Below, piece after piece: positions 1-11,907 of a stretch of DNA of 64,000 nucleotides; position 1 is the stretch's first letter; the number at the start of each line of letters is the position of its first letter. The position numbers were made by a program, and so were the translations under genes. A model generated the notes under the pieces. That model ran no database searches. It saw nothing but the letters and a program-made list of their open reading frames with translations, and was not told where the DNA came from. Where the stretch lies: the NCBI GenBank assembly GCA_977006965.1, contig OZ345366.1:2666001-2730000 (forward strand), written 5' to 3'. The stretch comes from Phymatolithon calcareum (lineage: Eukaryota; Rhodophyta; Florideophyceae; Hapalidiales).

Positions 1-600
1 GCGCGGCACCGGGAATGGAGAAGACATGCAACATCGAGGAAGAATTCGGTCTCAAGAGAAGATCTGAAACACCGAGAAAGAACTCGGTTTCAAGATAAGC
101 GGTATGCCGCTACCGCAAATCATCTATAGTGACGAGGTCAACGCCCCTACCCGATAGGGACTTACGTAAGTACCACGCCGCGTGCCATGCCCAGTTATTT
201 CCTTTGTGGAATTGCTCCGAGCGCGAGCCAATTCAAGTGCCGCGTAAAGCCGATCCCCGCGAGGGGCTGCTATAATCGGAGACAGCTAGGCGTCAACCAA
301 CCAATGCGTGAAAAAAAGACTGCTTTAACAGGAAGCAGACGCACTGGCAGGAGCAACGCAGAAGGCTTCGTGACACCTATGAGAGGATACGTTGCGCGGA
401 GCAAACAGCCGAGGAGCGAGCACGGCGGCGGAAGTGGAGAAGACGTGCAACACCGAGCGAGAAGTCGATTTCCAGAGAATAACTAAAATACCAGCGGTAA
501 GCCGCTGCCGGCAGAGCGTCTATAGAGATGATGTCAACGCCCTTAATCAATAGGGACTTTCGCGAGTACCGCGCCACGTGCCATGCGCGGTTACGACATG
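1..600. repeat. Diverged direct repeat, two copies of about 170-190 bp
   Basis: The stretch around 11-195 recurs at about 429-593 in the same orientation. Both copies share blocks such as GGAGAAGAC.TGCAACA, then a shared AGCGGTA..CCGCT segment, GTCAACGCCC, ATAGGGACTT and CGTGCCATG. The copies differ by many substitutions and small indels. I see no gene here. The short open frames over it follow the repeat and look like shadows. It may be part of a dispersed or satellite-like family that continues off the left edge. Confidence 0.7.
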
Positions 601-2048
601 CTATCAGATCAGCTGTCAAACGAGCTCGGTGTACTGATCACCGAGCTGCAAAATGTGGCGCAATAAACACTCAATGACGACTCGCTACCGGGGGTCGTCT
701 ACGGCAAACAATACAGGAGTTCTGCAATTTAGATCGGATATCTGAGATCCTAAGTTTTCCGCCCGCCCCTCTGGCGGTGCGTTTTCTTAAGCTACACAAA
801 AGTAGGTAGCAACTGAGGAAGCCTTGCCCATATCTTCGAAAGTCTGTGGGGCTTTTAAATAAACTTTGCTCAAAAAAAAAGTGTAATCACGTACTTGACT
901 GACATGCCGAGCAGTTTTCGGAATACTGTTCTGATCATACTGAAACATCTAAAGATAACACTCAGCCTCAACTTTTTAATCACCTGACGAGAGTATGACG
1001 GGACGCTTTTGTACAACGCTCCCGCGCTGGTGCGCTTGTAGTGCAACAGTCTGTTTTGCATATATAAAAATACAGTACAGACTGTAGCACTTTTTTATCC
1101 TTTCACGTACAATAGTCCGTCTTCTCATTATTTTTCTCTTTTTCGTCAGGAATTCGTCCCACACGCACACGTATTCGAAACTCCCTGTCGCGAACTTACA
1201 AGTCTGCTCGCGTTGAACGGTTTCCCCAAGCGTATGTCGATGCGCTTGGATAATGTAAATGAAAATGTCTACACATTCTATTCAATCAAAATGAGAATAC
1301 GCGAAATGAATGAAGGAATGCTTATCGCAAATGAAGTAGGATACTCTCAGATTACAGCTTTTCACTGCACCTTTAATAGGTTCTAGCGAGCTTTTCGAAC
1401 GTATGTTGCAAGCGAGGAAGCCTTGCGAATATATTCCGGATTTATGGACGCGTTAGGTCCTCATTTCTAGGGTCTATCATATACCTAGAGATCGCACCCC
1501 TTGAAAATCTCCGTCCACCAACAAGACTCATCAAGAACGCAACTCAACTCATGGGTACAGGTTTTGTAACAAACGACACCGTACAGACTTCTTTGTTGTG
1601 CGGGGTGCCCTCAAGTGTGCTTTCACAACACACTTACCAATGCAACTACAACTGAGTTACGCTATACCAAAAACGCAGTTTTTAGCCTAATTTTCTATGG
1701 CGCCGCATGGGTGCACCTTTTCCACCATACCGGTTGTCGTTCTTCTTTTCGTCGAATTCTCCGCACTGCGGTCCCGCGTGACGACCACATAACTCTACAA
1801 GTATCACGTTCGTACAGCATGGTTCCCAGTCGAAGTTCAGCGTGGATGCAGATCTGACGCTCGCACGTGCTCGCACAGCGGCCCATGCGCGTGTGGCAAT
1901 TACATTTGCTGAGGAACTTTGTAAGACACGAGAAGCGCGTTCGCATGAAATCATTGACGGCCGTACGATATCCCCATTCCTGTGCGACGCTGCGTGGCAC
2001 ATCCGCAATCAATGCTTTGGTGCCCGCCTCGCTTGGTGCATCTCCTAA
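601..2048. other. Repeat-rich tract with no recognisable gene
   Basis: No open frame here has a recognisable domain or convincing coding character. Two pieces recur elsewhere. The segment near 735-790 (ATCTGAGATCCTAAGTTTT core) is found inverted near 5540-5600. The GGAAGCCTTGC segment near 815-860 recurs near 1410-1450 and, inverted, near 14440-14500. These are probably fragments of dispersed elements. Confidence 0.5.
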
Positions 2049-2062
2049 CCCTACACTAAATG

Positions 2063-2226
2063 TATTCAAAAAGAGATGCTGGAAATGGCAGTTGATACCG
2101 TCCAAAGAAAATGTCCGAATTCAAAATGAAAACGTAAGCGAAGGATTGTAGTGCAACGAAAAGTCTCTCAGGTGCATTGATAATTGACTAAGGGAGCTTC
2201 AATAAAACAGAAATCCATCCATCCAT
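2063..2226 (+). mobile_element. Short retroposon (SINE-like or LINE 3' end) with 14-bp target duplication
   Basis: A 164-bp insertion is bounded by the identical 14-mer CCCTACACTAAATG at 2049-2062 and 2227-2240. Its last 60 bp read CTCTCAGGTGCATTGATAAT..., then GGGAGCTTCAATAAAACAG, and finish in an (ATCC)n tail. A second, shorter copy of the same 3' end lies at 5617-5671 with its own duplication. A variable-length target duplication plus a simple-repeat tail is typical of target-primed reverse transcription. No coding capacity is seen, so whether it is a SINE or a 5'-truncated LINE is open. Confidence 0.8.
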
Positions 2227-2358
2227 CCCTACACTAAATGCCGAGCGATCTCGTGTGGCGAGAAGTGAGGAGGTGAACCGCAAGTGCGTCCAGTAAAGCG
2301 CCAAACGTTGGGCAAATGTTCCAAATTTGATAATGGCACGTTAATTTTGTCGCTGCAG

Positions 2359-2400
2359 CGTCATGCCCCGTACAATCCATGGATTGTACGGGCCATGACG
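2359..2400. repeat. Near-perfect 42-bp palindrome
   Basis: The sequence reads CGTCATG...CCGTACAATCC, then its reverse complement GGATTGTACGG...CATGACG. There is essentially no loop (centre CCATGG) and only a one-base irregularity in the arms. It would form a long cruciform or an RNA hairpin. No neighbouring gene explains it. Confidence 0.8.
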
Positions 2401-2954
2401 ACGCGCTTTTGCAAAGCACTCTCCTGTGGCACCACTGTATGTAGGAATGGACTCAGAACAGCATTTTAGAAAAATGGAGTTTTTCTTCCACCCATGGCAT
2501 TTACTGTACTGTCTTAGACACAGGATATTTCCCCCCCCCCCGGATGCCTTTAGGAATGAGCGGTAATTTTACCCCAAACGAGCCCCACGCCCGCAACTCG
2601 AATCTTGTCTTGTGGACAGCGTTCAGTCACCATTCCTCATGCGAAGAGTAGCCCAAGTGTCAGCAACTGCATCAGTAGCCTTCTATTTTGGAAGTCTTTA
2701 CGCTTTCCTTCTTGTAGTAATAGACACGTATCGAAGATACATACTACTTGTAGAACAATCTCCACGCTCATAATCGACCTCGGAAAACTGAGCCGAGAAT
2801 AAGAACAGCAATGAAACTGTAAAACATCAAGTGCTACATAATGATCCATCAAGAGCCAAGAGCGCTAAAAAAGACTTTATGCGCAACCCGTCATGATGCT
2901 CACTGAGCAAAGGAACAAAAATTCGTTACTCTAATAAAGCATGACAAATCCACT

Positions 2955-4319
2955 TTATTGCCTACCCATGAAAGACAGGAGTCCACCACCTTCAACCGGC
3001 GGAATACGGTCGACAGCACCGAAGTCATCAAGGGCCTCCTCCCGCCTTCTCCTGTACTTCGACGACCTTGATCTGGTTACAAACTCTAAAATAATCCCTA
3101 TAAGCATTGTAGAAAATGCAGTTGCGAGCAGAGCAATTCCTTTCTCCTTCACGAAGCCCTTCATGCTGCACGATGCGACCCATGTTTCCGCCATGGCAAC
3201 ATCAATAGTGGTTTCTGCGCCATACAAATACGTTTTAGTTGAATGATGTGTTCTGGTTCCGAACCAGATAAGCTCAATGCCCTTGATAGCCACAGGTAGC
3301 ACGCTGAAGACGTCTGTGGCAAGAGCATACAACAGAGTTAGGGATAAGCTGACATCTTGAAAGAGGCCAATTGGGACGAGAGCAAGGACGGATGGCAGCA
3401 GGAGAATGGACAGGTTCGACAGCGTATCAGATTCTTCGACAAGTTCCTTCTCGTGATCGCCTCTTTCTAAAGCTTGAAGCACGGCAGGGTTCTCTTCAAG
3501 ATGTCGAACGGCAAAGTGAGACCAAGAAGGTACTCCGCCCCAGGTGGAGAGGATGGCAGTCCCATTTTCAAATCCTTCATGTCTTCCATTCGGGCAGGTC
3601 GGGAATGAGAGGGTTAGTGGCTGGGCGATGCCGTTGTCATTGAGAGAGACGGGTTCTTTGAAGTACCCTCTTTCGGGTTCTCTGACAGCCTTGTCTATAG
3701 TTATATTGGTCAGCATTGCCGCCACACCCCATTGCCCATTCAATCGATAGGCAAGGGAGCTTGCCACCTTGCAAGACCGGTAAATATCTGGTGCATCATA
3801 GGTGAGCAGTTCGCTTGAGAACATCTTCTCCCAATGAAGTCCGTAATTCTTTAAGACCGTCGGACCAAGCTTACGTACGACCCTTGAAAATTTTTCAATT
3901 TGCTTAAACAGTTTCCTGGAATTGCTGTATGTTTCTCTGCCATCTTCGCCGCCACCATCGTCAATATTACTGGCGCAGAAATACAGCTCAGGCCAGCCAA
4001 ATAGTTGTGCTTGGACCATTGCAGCATTTAAGAGCTCCTTCTTCTTCGGACCAGTCTCACAGACCCATGCTTGGGATTTTTCTCGGGAACCAACCGTACG
4101 GTAGTGCCCGATCAGGTTGGCAACAACGGCTCTGTAATCCGGATCCTTCTGGAACTCCATTGTCATCGTTGTAGAGCTTGGAGGTGGAGGTAGGGGGCGA
4201 AGGCGTTCGACAAGTCTCAGAGCAGAAGGGCATTTCGTGGCAGCGACATATTGAAACTCTGAGAGGAAACAGAGTGTCGAAAGAAATACAGCTGGGAGCG
4301 ATGCACGCCATTGTTGCAT
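2955..4319 (-). CDS. Secreted/membrane protein of unknown family, paralogue A
   Basis: This is a 454-residue intronless frame. It opens with a signal peptide (hydrophobic run near residues 8-26), followed by an extracellular or lumenal domain of about 280 residues with several cysteines and N-glycosylation sequons. Hydrophobic segments near 300-345 and 395-415 look membrane-spanning. The tail is basic and then acidic and ends GGLLSF-type. It is paralogous to the gene at 10078-11439: the last 170 residues are mostly identical, while the ectodomain is more diverged. The two genes are transcribed away from each other. The AATAAA polyadenylation signal overlaps the stop codon (CAATAAAG). I do not recognise the family and assign no function. 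Conservation between the copies, concentrated in the membrane part, shows it is a real gene. Confidence 0.85.
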   Translation of the reverse strand: MQQWRASLPAVFLSTLCFLSEFQYVAATKCPSALRLVERLRPLPPPPSSTTMTMEFQKDPDYRAVVANLIGHYRTVGSREKSQAWVCETGPKKKELLNAAMVQAQLFGWPELYFCASNIDDGGGEDGRETYSNSRKLFKQIEKFSRVVRKLGPTVLKNYGLHWEKMFSSELLTYDAPDIYRSCKVASSLAYRLNGQWGVAAMLTNITIDKAVREPERGYFKEPVSLNDNGIAQPLTLSFPTCPNGRHEGFENGTAILSTWGGVPSWSHFAVRHLEENPAVLQALERGDHEKELVEESDTLSNLSILLLPSVLALVPIGLFQDVSLSLTLLYALATDVFSVLPVAIKGIELIWFGTRTHHSTKTYLYGAETTIDVAMAETWVASCSMKGFVKEKGIALLATAFSTMLIGIILEFVTRSRSSKYRRRREEALDDFGAVDRIPPVEGGGLLSFMGRQ

Positions 4320-4837
4320 CCTGTGTGTTCGATGACACCCGATAAGTGAAAATGAAGTGAATGGGGCTGAAGGATGGGGAAATGGCCTCCAATAACTTCA
4401 GGCGTTTTTCTTCGGAGGGTCTGTGTCCATCATGGACAAAGGTCCTCGGTACATGATGTACCTCTTGGTGCACCGTGGTAGATGAGAACGGACTGCTTCC
4501 AGACACTGTTCTGCAAATGGTACAAAACTGGAAGAGCTATAGATGACAGTGCGCCAAAGAGGGGGAGCGCCAAGAAATAGACTCGGTCTCATCAACAGTA
4601 CGTAACACTTTACAGTTCTTCAGAAGCAAAGCTCTTCGACCTCATTCATACAATAACGCAGTCTTGGAGCGCATCTTCCATACTGTACTGGAAATAAGAA
4701 CGTACCCCTAAATTAGGCTCCGATATATCAACAATCAGTTTAATGCTCCTTCATTCGCAGTTCCTGCAATCAACAATATCAATTAACCAATTGATATTCT
4801 TGATAGCTGTAATTTGTTTTTGCCAGCATATTATTCT

Positions 4838-4889
4838 GAAATATATTTGAATATCAAAACTTAAAAATCTTGATATTCAAATATATTTC
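4838..4889. repeat. Perfect inverted repeat, 20-bp arms
   Basis: Arms 4838-4857 and 4870-4889 are exact reverse complements (GAAATATATTTGAATATCAA), with a 12-base loop. It lies about 520 bp upstream of the minus-strand membrane-protein gene. The sequence is AT-rich, so a fortuitous origin is less excluded than for the other hairpins in this window. Confidence 0.75.
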
Positions 4890-5153
4890 GGGAGATGACT
4901 TGTCTTTTTCGAAATAAACTTGCGTGGAAACTAAATTAGGCGTCCAAATTCTTACGATTGTTGCATGGAAGAAAATCGAACGAAATGATGATAAGCTTAG
5001 TATGTACAATCGCAATCACTTCGTTTCCTGTTGATCCTACGCGCACTGATAGCCCGTCCTGGGAAAGAAGAATAATCCTGAATCCAAATTACTGTATATC
5101 TCATATCTTCAACTATCACGAGGCCAGGAGATGGTAGCCCTGAAGAGACCCTT

Positions 5154-5204
5154 TCTCAACTCAACCATCTAACTTTTTAATAAAGTTAGATGGTTGAGTT
5201 GAGA
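5154..5204. repeat. Perfect inverted repeat, 23-bp arms
   Basis: Arms 5154-5176 and 5182-5204 are exact reverse complements (core CTCAACTCAACCATCTAAC) separated by five bases. A second imperfect AT-rich inverted repeat follows directly at about 5215-5245 (GTAGATTTTTATTT / AAAATAAAATCTAC). It could be a small fold-back element or a hairpin RNA source. No gene is adjacent. Confidence 0.8.
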
Positions 5205-5616
5205 GAAGAAGAAATGTAGATTTTTATTTAAAAATAAAATCTACACTTCTACTTCAACCATGTTGACAGTCCCGAGCTTTATAAACACGAGAAATTTTTC
5301 AGTGCCATTGCCGTAACGCCTAGGAGGAGCTTCTGAAAGCTGAAACAATAGGATAAACAATAATATATTACTGCAAACAACACATTGGTAGTGGGTTATT
5401 AGTAAGTGTTGCGAAAGCACTCTGAAGGGCATCCCCACACAATGCAGTCGTCTGTGCGAGTCCGTTGATTGTGAAACGCGTTGCCGTGGAGACGGTAATT
5501 GTCCCCACTATTACCTACCTTTGTGTAGCTCGCTATAAAACGTCTCGCCAGAAGGGTGGACTGAAAAACTTAGGATCTCAGATAGTCCTATCTCATTTGC
5601 GGAACCCATGTATAGT

Positions 5617-5671
5617 CCTGTCTCTCAGGTGCAATGATAGTTGACAAAGGGAGCTTCAATTAAACAGAAAT
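5617..5671 (+). mobile_element. Truncated retroposon 3' end with 11-bp target duplication
   Basis: A 55-bp insertion matches the 3' end of the element at 2063-2226 (TCTCTCAGGTGCA, AAGGGAGCTTCAAT, AAACAGAAAT). It is bounded by CCATGTATAGT at 5606-5616 and 5672-5682. Severe 5' truncation with an intact 3' end is the hallmark of LINE-type integration. Confidence 0.7.
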
Positions 5672-5738
5672 CCATGTATAGTTCTGAACTGCACTGTTCG
5701 TATAGCTGCGAACAGTGGAATTCACGACTATACATTTC

Positions 5739-5778
5739 GGCCTCCACTAAAGCCCAGATCTGGGCTTTAGTGGAGGCC
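5739..5778. repeat. Perfect 40-bp palindrome
   Basis: The sequence GGCCTCCACTAAAGCCCAGA is followed at once by its exact reverse complement, with no spacer. About 40 bp to the left a small GTTCG...CGAAC hairpin is also present. It could be the remnant of a fold-back transposon. No coding context is seen. Confidence 0.85.
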
Positions 5779-5779
5779 T

Positions 5780-8700
5780 TCTGCATGCGCTCTACCATAT
5801 GAGGGCCTGCTGGATATCAAAAGGTCATCCAGAGTTTTTCCGGGGCTTTTTCTGTAGTTACATTGTTGAGAGTGTACACGTCCTCGTTACATGCGAGTAG
5901 AATTGCGAGCTAGCGGAGAGCTCGGCCATGAAGTCGATGAGTATGGTAACGCAATTATTTGGAATATCGTGATTGACGAGTTTTTTGTCAATCTTAGCCC
6001 TCAACCTAGGGGACAGGAGACTCTCAGTTTGTGGTGGATTTAGACTTTATTAACTTAGGAACCAGTGATAAAATCGTAAGCCGTACTGGACATGTAGCGC
6101 TGCGCAATGCCATTACAATCCATATGATAGCAGAGACGAGCCACTGAGATGACAATGGTTCAAAAAGTTGATAAGCATAAGTCAAAGCACTGCACACGAT
6201 CTTTGCCTGCAGTAAAAGACGCCTGTGTCTTTCCTCCGTGCACACACATGCAGCACACACACTAACCGCGGAATGGCCTTCTGGCCACGACAGCAAAGTT
6301 CGACCTCATATGGAATACGCGCGCGCCTATCGTGCGCATCCCTCCTTTCGTGCTTGATCATCAACCGTCGACTCTAGTTTTCAGAGACCACATTGCACCG
6401 CGTGTGCAATATGCATAACGGTTCAATTGAGCGGGCTCAATTTCAATAAAATATGTAAAAAAACACTCAGTGGCCTATCAAATTAGATACTGTACTCAGG
6501 GGGAATGTTCGGAGGGGGACAAGAGCAGAAACTTGATGTTTCAAAACATTTATTAAAAATGTGACCTGCGTTGTGGCAGGTTAATTATGATGAAATCTTT
6601 GTATCAGACATTAACTGATGAAGCTCGATTCTTGCAGCGCCCTGACAGAGCCGTCAATCGACGACGGCCAATGGAATTGTGCCAGGACATGTAGAGCTGT
6701 AAGCATCCTAGAGACAGTATAGTTGGAGTGTAGTAAACGCTACGGTGCCATGTCGGATTCCGAGGCGCTCGTGCGGGCGTTTTCATGATTAGCTGATGAA
6801 ATTTTGGCAACGTGGCCGCAAGTGATAGGTTATATTTCGCAGAAATGGATTATGCAAGCACTTCTCTCAAGCGAGGACCACCGACAGATGAGCGCGCGAC
6901 CGAGCCCCTTGTTCCATCGCTGTTACACACGACAAAAGACGCGAGCCACACCTCCAAGTCTTCCGTTTCATTAATTAAAATATGGTTAAATCCGCCCAGT
7001 GCACAACAGCTACATCTCGAATTTTCGCGGGGAACTTTTGGAAATCACGAAAGCCACGGGCGCGAGCCGTGATCGTTTTGTGCACAGTGCACAGGCAGAG
7101 CTCGAAAACCTACTTCTCTATTTTTTCTCTCCAGAATGGAATCCTGCAACGAGAGGCTTCGCTGCATTACGGTCCATAATGTACGCGAGCTGTAATCTGG
7201 ATTTTTTCTATCAATCGACTACGTTTATGATACATTTTCGCCTTACCTGCTCTGCTTCATACGGGCGCCACATAGGCTTATCATTAAAATTCGGTATGAC
7301 ACATCTCCTGCTTTTGTCCCCCTCCTTACTGTACATTCCCCTTCTCTACAGTACCGATGAACGAAGTTTCTTTGTTGCGTGGCGCAGATTTCACGAAGAA
7401 ATATCAGTTACAATACAGTACTTATTTATTGACTACAGTATTTTGATTTAATATATAGGCTTCGGCATATCATAGACGTGCTCGTAGATCGCTTGCAGCT
7501 ATGGAGGTTCAACTGCGCTGTTGCATAGTTTATCATACCTTTTTTTCTGTTTTGGCTCTGTTTTGGCTCTGTTTTGGCTCTTCGCCTCCGGGTCACTGTT
7601 GCCGTATCATCGTCCGGGAGCCTATAGTTTTACGGATCTGCCATCAAATAATTTTATTTTCCAAAAACATTACGACCTTTGAACGTTCACGATTTACAAT
7701 GAACGTGCACTGTTTGTGGTAGACTGCCAGTACACACATTGCTTCGGAACGCATTCGCTTCCGAAGCACTATCATAGTATTCCTCTGCGTAGGTGAAGTT
7801 TTTTGCTTGTAGAATTTATTAAACGCCCTCAGCAACAATCTTGAGACTGTAAGGGAGATGCGTTTCGCCTGCCACTGTACTGTACTGTAGCTTACAATAT
7901 TGACTTCTGTTCCCTCTGGAGTGTTGTGGCCCTACAGTAGCTGCAAAAACCCCCCCTCCTTGGGGGAAAAGCTCAATTTGAGAAGTGCTATTTCTTTGCC
8001 TACGACAAAACTGTAATGCCTCGTTTGGTTCTGTACTGTACAGCAAACACCCGAAACGGAAAAATGCACAACCCAAAAAACAGAATCACCCAGCACGACG
8101 AGCGCGCACTGAGTTGGCAGCTCTAACGTTTGTTGCCTTGGCATTTCCAGTGACGAATTCAGGGACAGAGAGCTCGTGCACTCTCGGAATCGCTAAGAAA
8201 GAATCGTTTTAGTGGGCTGCTGTGGCGTAAAGCAGTCCGCTCCAGTCAAGATCGCGCAGTGCTCGAAGTTTTGCAGACGCTTATGGAGGACCATTGATAT
8301 TACGCAGCTATTTAACGTCGTAGTGCGCCACAGACGAGATGGCAAGGACGGGAACCGACATACATTTTTGCTATGCCAATGATTACTATAAGGATACAGC
8401 CGTACGGCGGAGGAAGAAATCGTTTTGAGTGTGCACAGCATCGGCTTTGCTCTTATGAAGGATTTACATTAAGCTCACTTTCTTTTCTGGAAATGACACA
8501 CTGGTTCTAACTCATTTCTTTCTTTGTGTGCTTTTGCTTTTCACCTCTTGGAGCTCAGCGATCAGACGGTTTCTGGACTGAAAAAGATTCATGAACCGGA
8601 CTGGGCAGTAGCTGTTACCGAATGCCGGAAAGCCAGGGGGACAAACAGCGTTGCACCCTAACCCCCGTGACGACTCTGGTTCTTCTCGTGTTGGTAGAGA

Positions 8701-10077
8701 TTGCCTACCTTTGGCTGAAAAGCTCTGAATGAAAGGAAAGGGAATATGGCTAAATATCCAAATGGGCAGAGGAACAACAAGGATGGTTTTGAAGCAAGAA
8801 TTGTAATTGTATTGATCGTCTCTCTCTCTCTGTCGATCGGCCGATTGCGGCGTGCTATATGCTGAAACGACGCGCAGTCTATGCCTCTGGTCTGGGCGCG
8901 ACTGCGTGTTTCAGGAACTCAGGAACAGAAGGCCTGGAAGAGGAAACGAGAGAACTAAATGCGTGCGAAACATGTGCCGGTACGAAGTTGTTGCTGAAAG
9001 AGGATGACCGGCGCGAGAATGCGCGCGGGACGCTAAATTGGGGATCACTTAAGTTGGAGCCGGTTTCGGATGATGTGCGTTGTGCAGCGCGCAATACTAC
9101 GTGGAAGACTATTGAACCCGCCTCCTCTACAAACTTCTGCCCTACCCCATCTCAGATTCATCTAAAAGCGCGCATTATGTCCTGTTACTGAAGATTCATC
9201 AAACGTCCATTGTACAATAAAACCACATTTAAGAGCCTGTTTTTCTTGACTAGAAAGGCCTCCTCGACTTCTATGTAGGAGTATACCTTTTGCGCGCACA
9301 TGCGTTGTTCAGAATGCGCGTAGCAAAACTTTTAGTCTTGTGCAATCCACCATCACCCACGTGTCCTCGAGTACAGTATATTGCGAAAAGTGTACAGCAG
9401 TATGGAATCGATGAGCGCCGAGCATTTCTTTGAGAGAACCTGGTTTCTGGCCTCTTTTGCTCTGTAAACTGTAAACCATTATGTCATGCATATATGCAAG
9501 AGGGGTGAAATGTTCAGCGATCACGATCGCGGGAGAGGGGGATCAATTCAACTACAGTATCACATTCCAATAGTCTTCAGTTCTACTCTGACATACTGTG
9601 CTTGCGGTTTGCTTTTGGATGGAGGTGTTCGAGACCGAGTACGTAACTGTTCGTGGGATTACCGAAGGTTAGGATTTGACTTATGCACCTATCATAGGTG
9701 GGTGAACATCTCAAAAAACGAACAAAAATTACTGTACAATATATTGTACAGTATCATACATTGTTACATTTTGTTCGTCTTTAGTTCTGCGTGTTTGTCT
9801 CAACTTAGGTTTTCAGGCTTGCATCCAGTTTTTCGTAAACAAGTACGAAATTACGCCTAGTTGGATTTGGCAATTAATTTCTTTTCTTACCGGCCCAGAC
9901 TGAACCATCATGGCTCAGTCATGATGAAGCTGATCGCACTCTTATCTGTAATTTGGAGCGCATGTTCGTATCCTCTCGTTTTGGACGGTCCTGGTTTGTC
10001 CAAGAAGAAGCAGAGAAGTACAAGCGCGAAGATCCGCTGCCTTCGACTTGCCCTGTCGGGTCTGTGTCTTACAAAGA
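5780..10077. other. Intergenic tract between the two membrane-protein paralogues
   Basis: I see no supportable gene. The 150-residue frame at 6999-7451 lacks any recognisable domain or repeat support. The tract holds a triplicated 11-bp unit (TGTTTTGGCTC) near 7554-7580, several TACTGTAC-type motifs (for example 7874-7889 and 8031-8042), a self-complementary TACTGTACAAT/ATTGTACAGTA at about 9730-9753, and a repeat fragment at 7817-7990 listed separately. Confidence 0.5.
7817..7990 (-). repeat. Orphan 3' end of the retroposed gene family
   Basis: Read on the minus strand, this segment matches the 3' flank of the gene copy at 14530-15330 and of the copy at 17400-18031. Shared blocks are AAGCTTTTCCC-like sequence, GGGTTTTTGCAGCTA, GAAACGCATCTCCCTT and GAGGGCGTTTAATAAA. 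No coding part of the family is recognisable upstream, so this is a 3' fragment only. It shows that the family is dispersed. Confidence 0.6.
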
Positions 10078-11439
10078 ATGCACTCCTTGCCCTTGTGCCG
10101 ACGAGCAGCCTTTCTTTTCGCTCTCTGTTTCCTCGCACATTCCCAGTCTGTTGCCGGAGAAAAAAACTGTCCTGATATCGTTATGAGCGAACGCAATCTT
10201 CCGCTCAGGACAAATCTGACAACTATGGCCTTGCATTTCGAGACAAATCCAAATCGAAAATCTCTTATACTACATCTGATCAAGCACTACCGCAACCTTG
10301 GTTCCCGCGGTCCTCGAAACGATGGAATATGGAATTGTGATAGTAATCCTGAGACGAGACAGGGATTAAATTCAGCCAGAAGCCAAGCAAAGCACCTGGG
10401 CCGAGATCACCTATTCGACTGCATGAGTGTAATTGACGATGCGGGCAAGAGCAGGAAAACCTATGCTAAAGCCAAGACCCTTTTCCGACAAATCGAGGAA
10501 TTTTCCGAAATCTCAACCAGTGCTGGTCCTGGAGTTGTAAGAAATTACGGCCTTCACTGGCTGAATTCCTTCTCGGCTGAGCTTCTTTCCTTCCGAGCAG
10601 CAGACTTATACCGCACTTGCAGTCTTGCAACCAGCATCGGCTACCGTCTTAATGGACGATGGGGTGTGGGGGCGCTACTTACAAACTACTCCATCGACAA
10701 AGCCGTCAAGGTCCCTGGAAGAGGTTACTTCATGGAAATGATTTCTCTCGATAAACTCGGAACTGTCCAGCCCCTCAAGGTGTCCATGCCACTATGCAAT
10801 GGAACAAAATTTGTTGCATATAGGAATGGCACTGCGATCTTGTCTACCTGGGGTGGAGTACCATCCTGGTCTCATTTCTACAGGCGAAGATTAGAGGAAA
10901 ATCCTGCAATACTGGAAGCTCTGCAAAGAGGTGGGCACGAGAAAGAACTTGTCGAAGATTCAGATACGCTTTCGAATCTTTCAATCCTACTCTTACCGGC
11001 TGCTCTCGCACTCGTCCCTATCGGGCTGTTTCAAGACGTCAGCTTGTCCCTTACTCTTCTCTACGCTCTTGCGACTGATGTTGTTAGCGTTCTACCTGTG
11101 GCGATAAAGGGAATAGAACTAATATGGCACGGAACTAGAACACACCTCGCAACAACATCGTATCTATACGGTGCTGAAACGACAACTGATACTGCAATTG
11201 CGGAAACATGGGTCGCATCATGTGGCATGAAGGCCTTCGTGCAAGAGAAAGGTATTGCTCTACTTTCAGCGGCGGTGGGTACGATGCTAATTGGAATTGT
11301 TTTGGAGTTCGTGACAAGATGGAGCGCGTCGAAACACAGGAGAAAACGGGAAGAGGCTCTGGATGAATTCGGTGCTGCTGATCGCGTTCCTACTGTTGAT
11401 AATGGTGGACTTCTATCGTTCATTAATAAAAAACAATAA
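10078..11439 (+). CDS. Secreted/membrane protein of unknown family, paralogue B
   Basis: A 453-residue intronless protein, starting from the ATG that gives a good signal peptide (MHSLPLCRRAAFLFALCFLA). A cysteine-containing ectodomain is followed by hydrophobic segments near 300-345 and 395-415 and a basic tail ending GGLLSF. It matches paralogue A over its whole length. The strongest block runs from GHEKELVE...DTLSNLSILLLP through LFQDVSLSLTLLYALATD to YLYGAETT. Three serine/threonine- and cysteine-containing loops between the membrane segments are conserved. AATAAA again overlaps the end of the frame (CAATAATAAA). Function is unknown. A lineage-specific membrane family is the best description. 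Confidence 0.87.
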   Translation: MHSLPLCRRAAFLFALCFLAHSQSVAGEKNCPDIVMSERNLPLRTNLTTMALHFETNPNRKSLILHLIKHYRNLGSRGPRNDGIWNCDSNPETRQGLNSARSQAKHLGRDHLFDCMSVIDDAGKSRKTYAKAKTLFRQIEEFSEISTSAGPGVVRNYGLHWLNSFSAELLSFRAADLYRTCSLATSIGYRLNGRWGVGALLTNYSIDKAVKVPGRGYFMEMISLDKLGTVQPLKVSMPLCNGTKFVAYRNGTAILSTWGGVPSWSHFYRRRLEENPAILEALQRGGHEKELVEDSDTLSNLSILLLPAALALVPIGLFQDVSLSLTLLYALATDVVSVLPVAIKGIELIWHGTRTHLATTSYLYGAETTTDTAIAETWVASCGMKAFVQEKGIALLSAAVGTMLIGIVLEFVTRWSASKHRRKREEALDEFGAADRVPTVDNGGLLSFINKKQ

Positions 11440-11907
11440 TAAACTCGCACAAACGCTTCATTAGACCAAAATATGTCTTCAGCTTTCATGTGCAAAGATT
11501 TTTGCGCCATCCTGTACTCGGTCAGAATAGGGCATTGTATTGCGTTGTAAGACGCATTTCCCCCAAGTGAGGTGCGGGGTGCTCGGAGGGTTTAAGTATT
11601 CCCCGAACTACTGTATTAGTACCTTGCCCCAATTTCCAGTGAAACACAGTTCCTACCGTTCCTTGTTGCCAGCGTCAGATAATGCCTGGGAAGATTAATT
11701 TAAAAATAAAAATATACTTTTCTTCTTCTTGCAAGTTGCCACGGTGCTTTGTCTGGGTACAGTAGAAACCCGTGCAAAATACAAAAATCTTATTCGTCAA
11801 TGAGCCCAATTCCGAGATACTAGGACTGTACAACATTTTTGCATCTTGCGTCAACGCTGTCCTGTGCAGCTCCTTTGCGCACAAAGCCTACTTTCTGGGC
11901 GACCTCG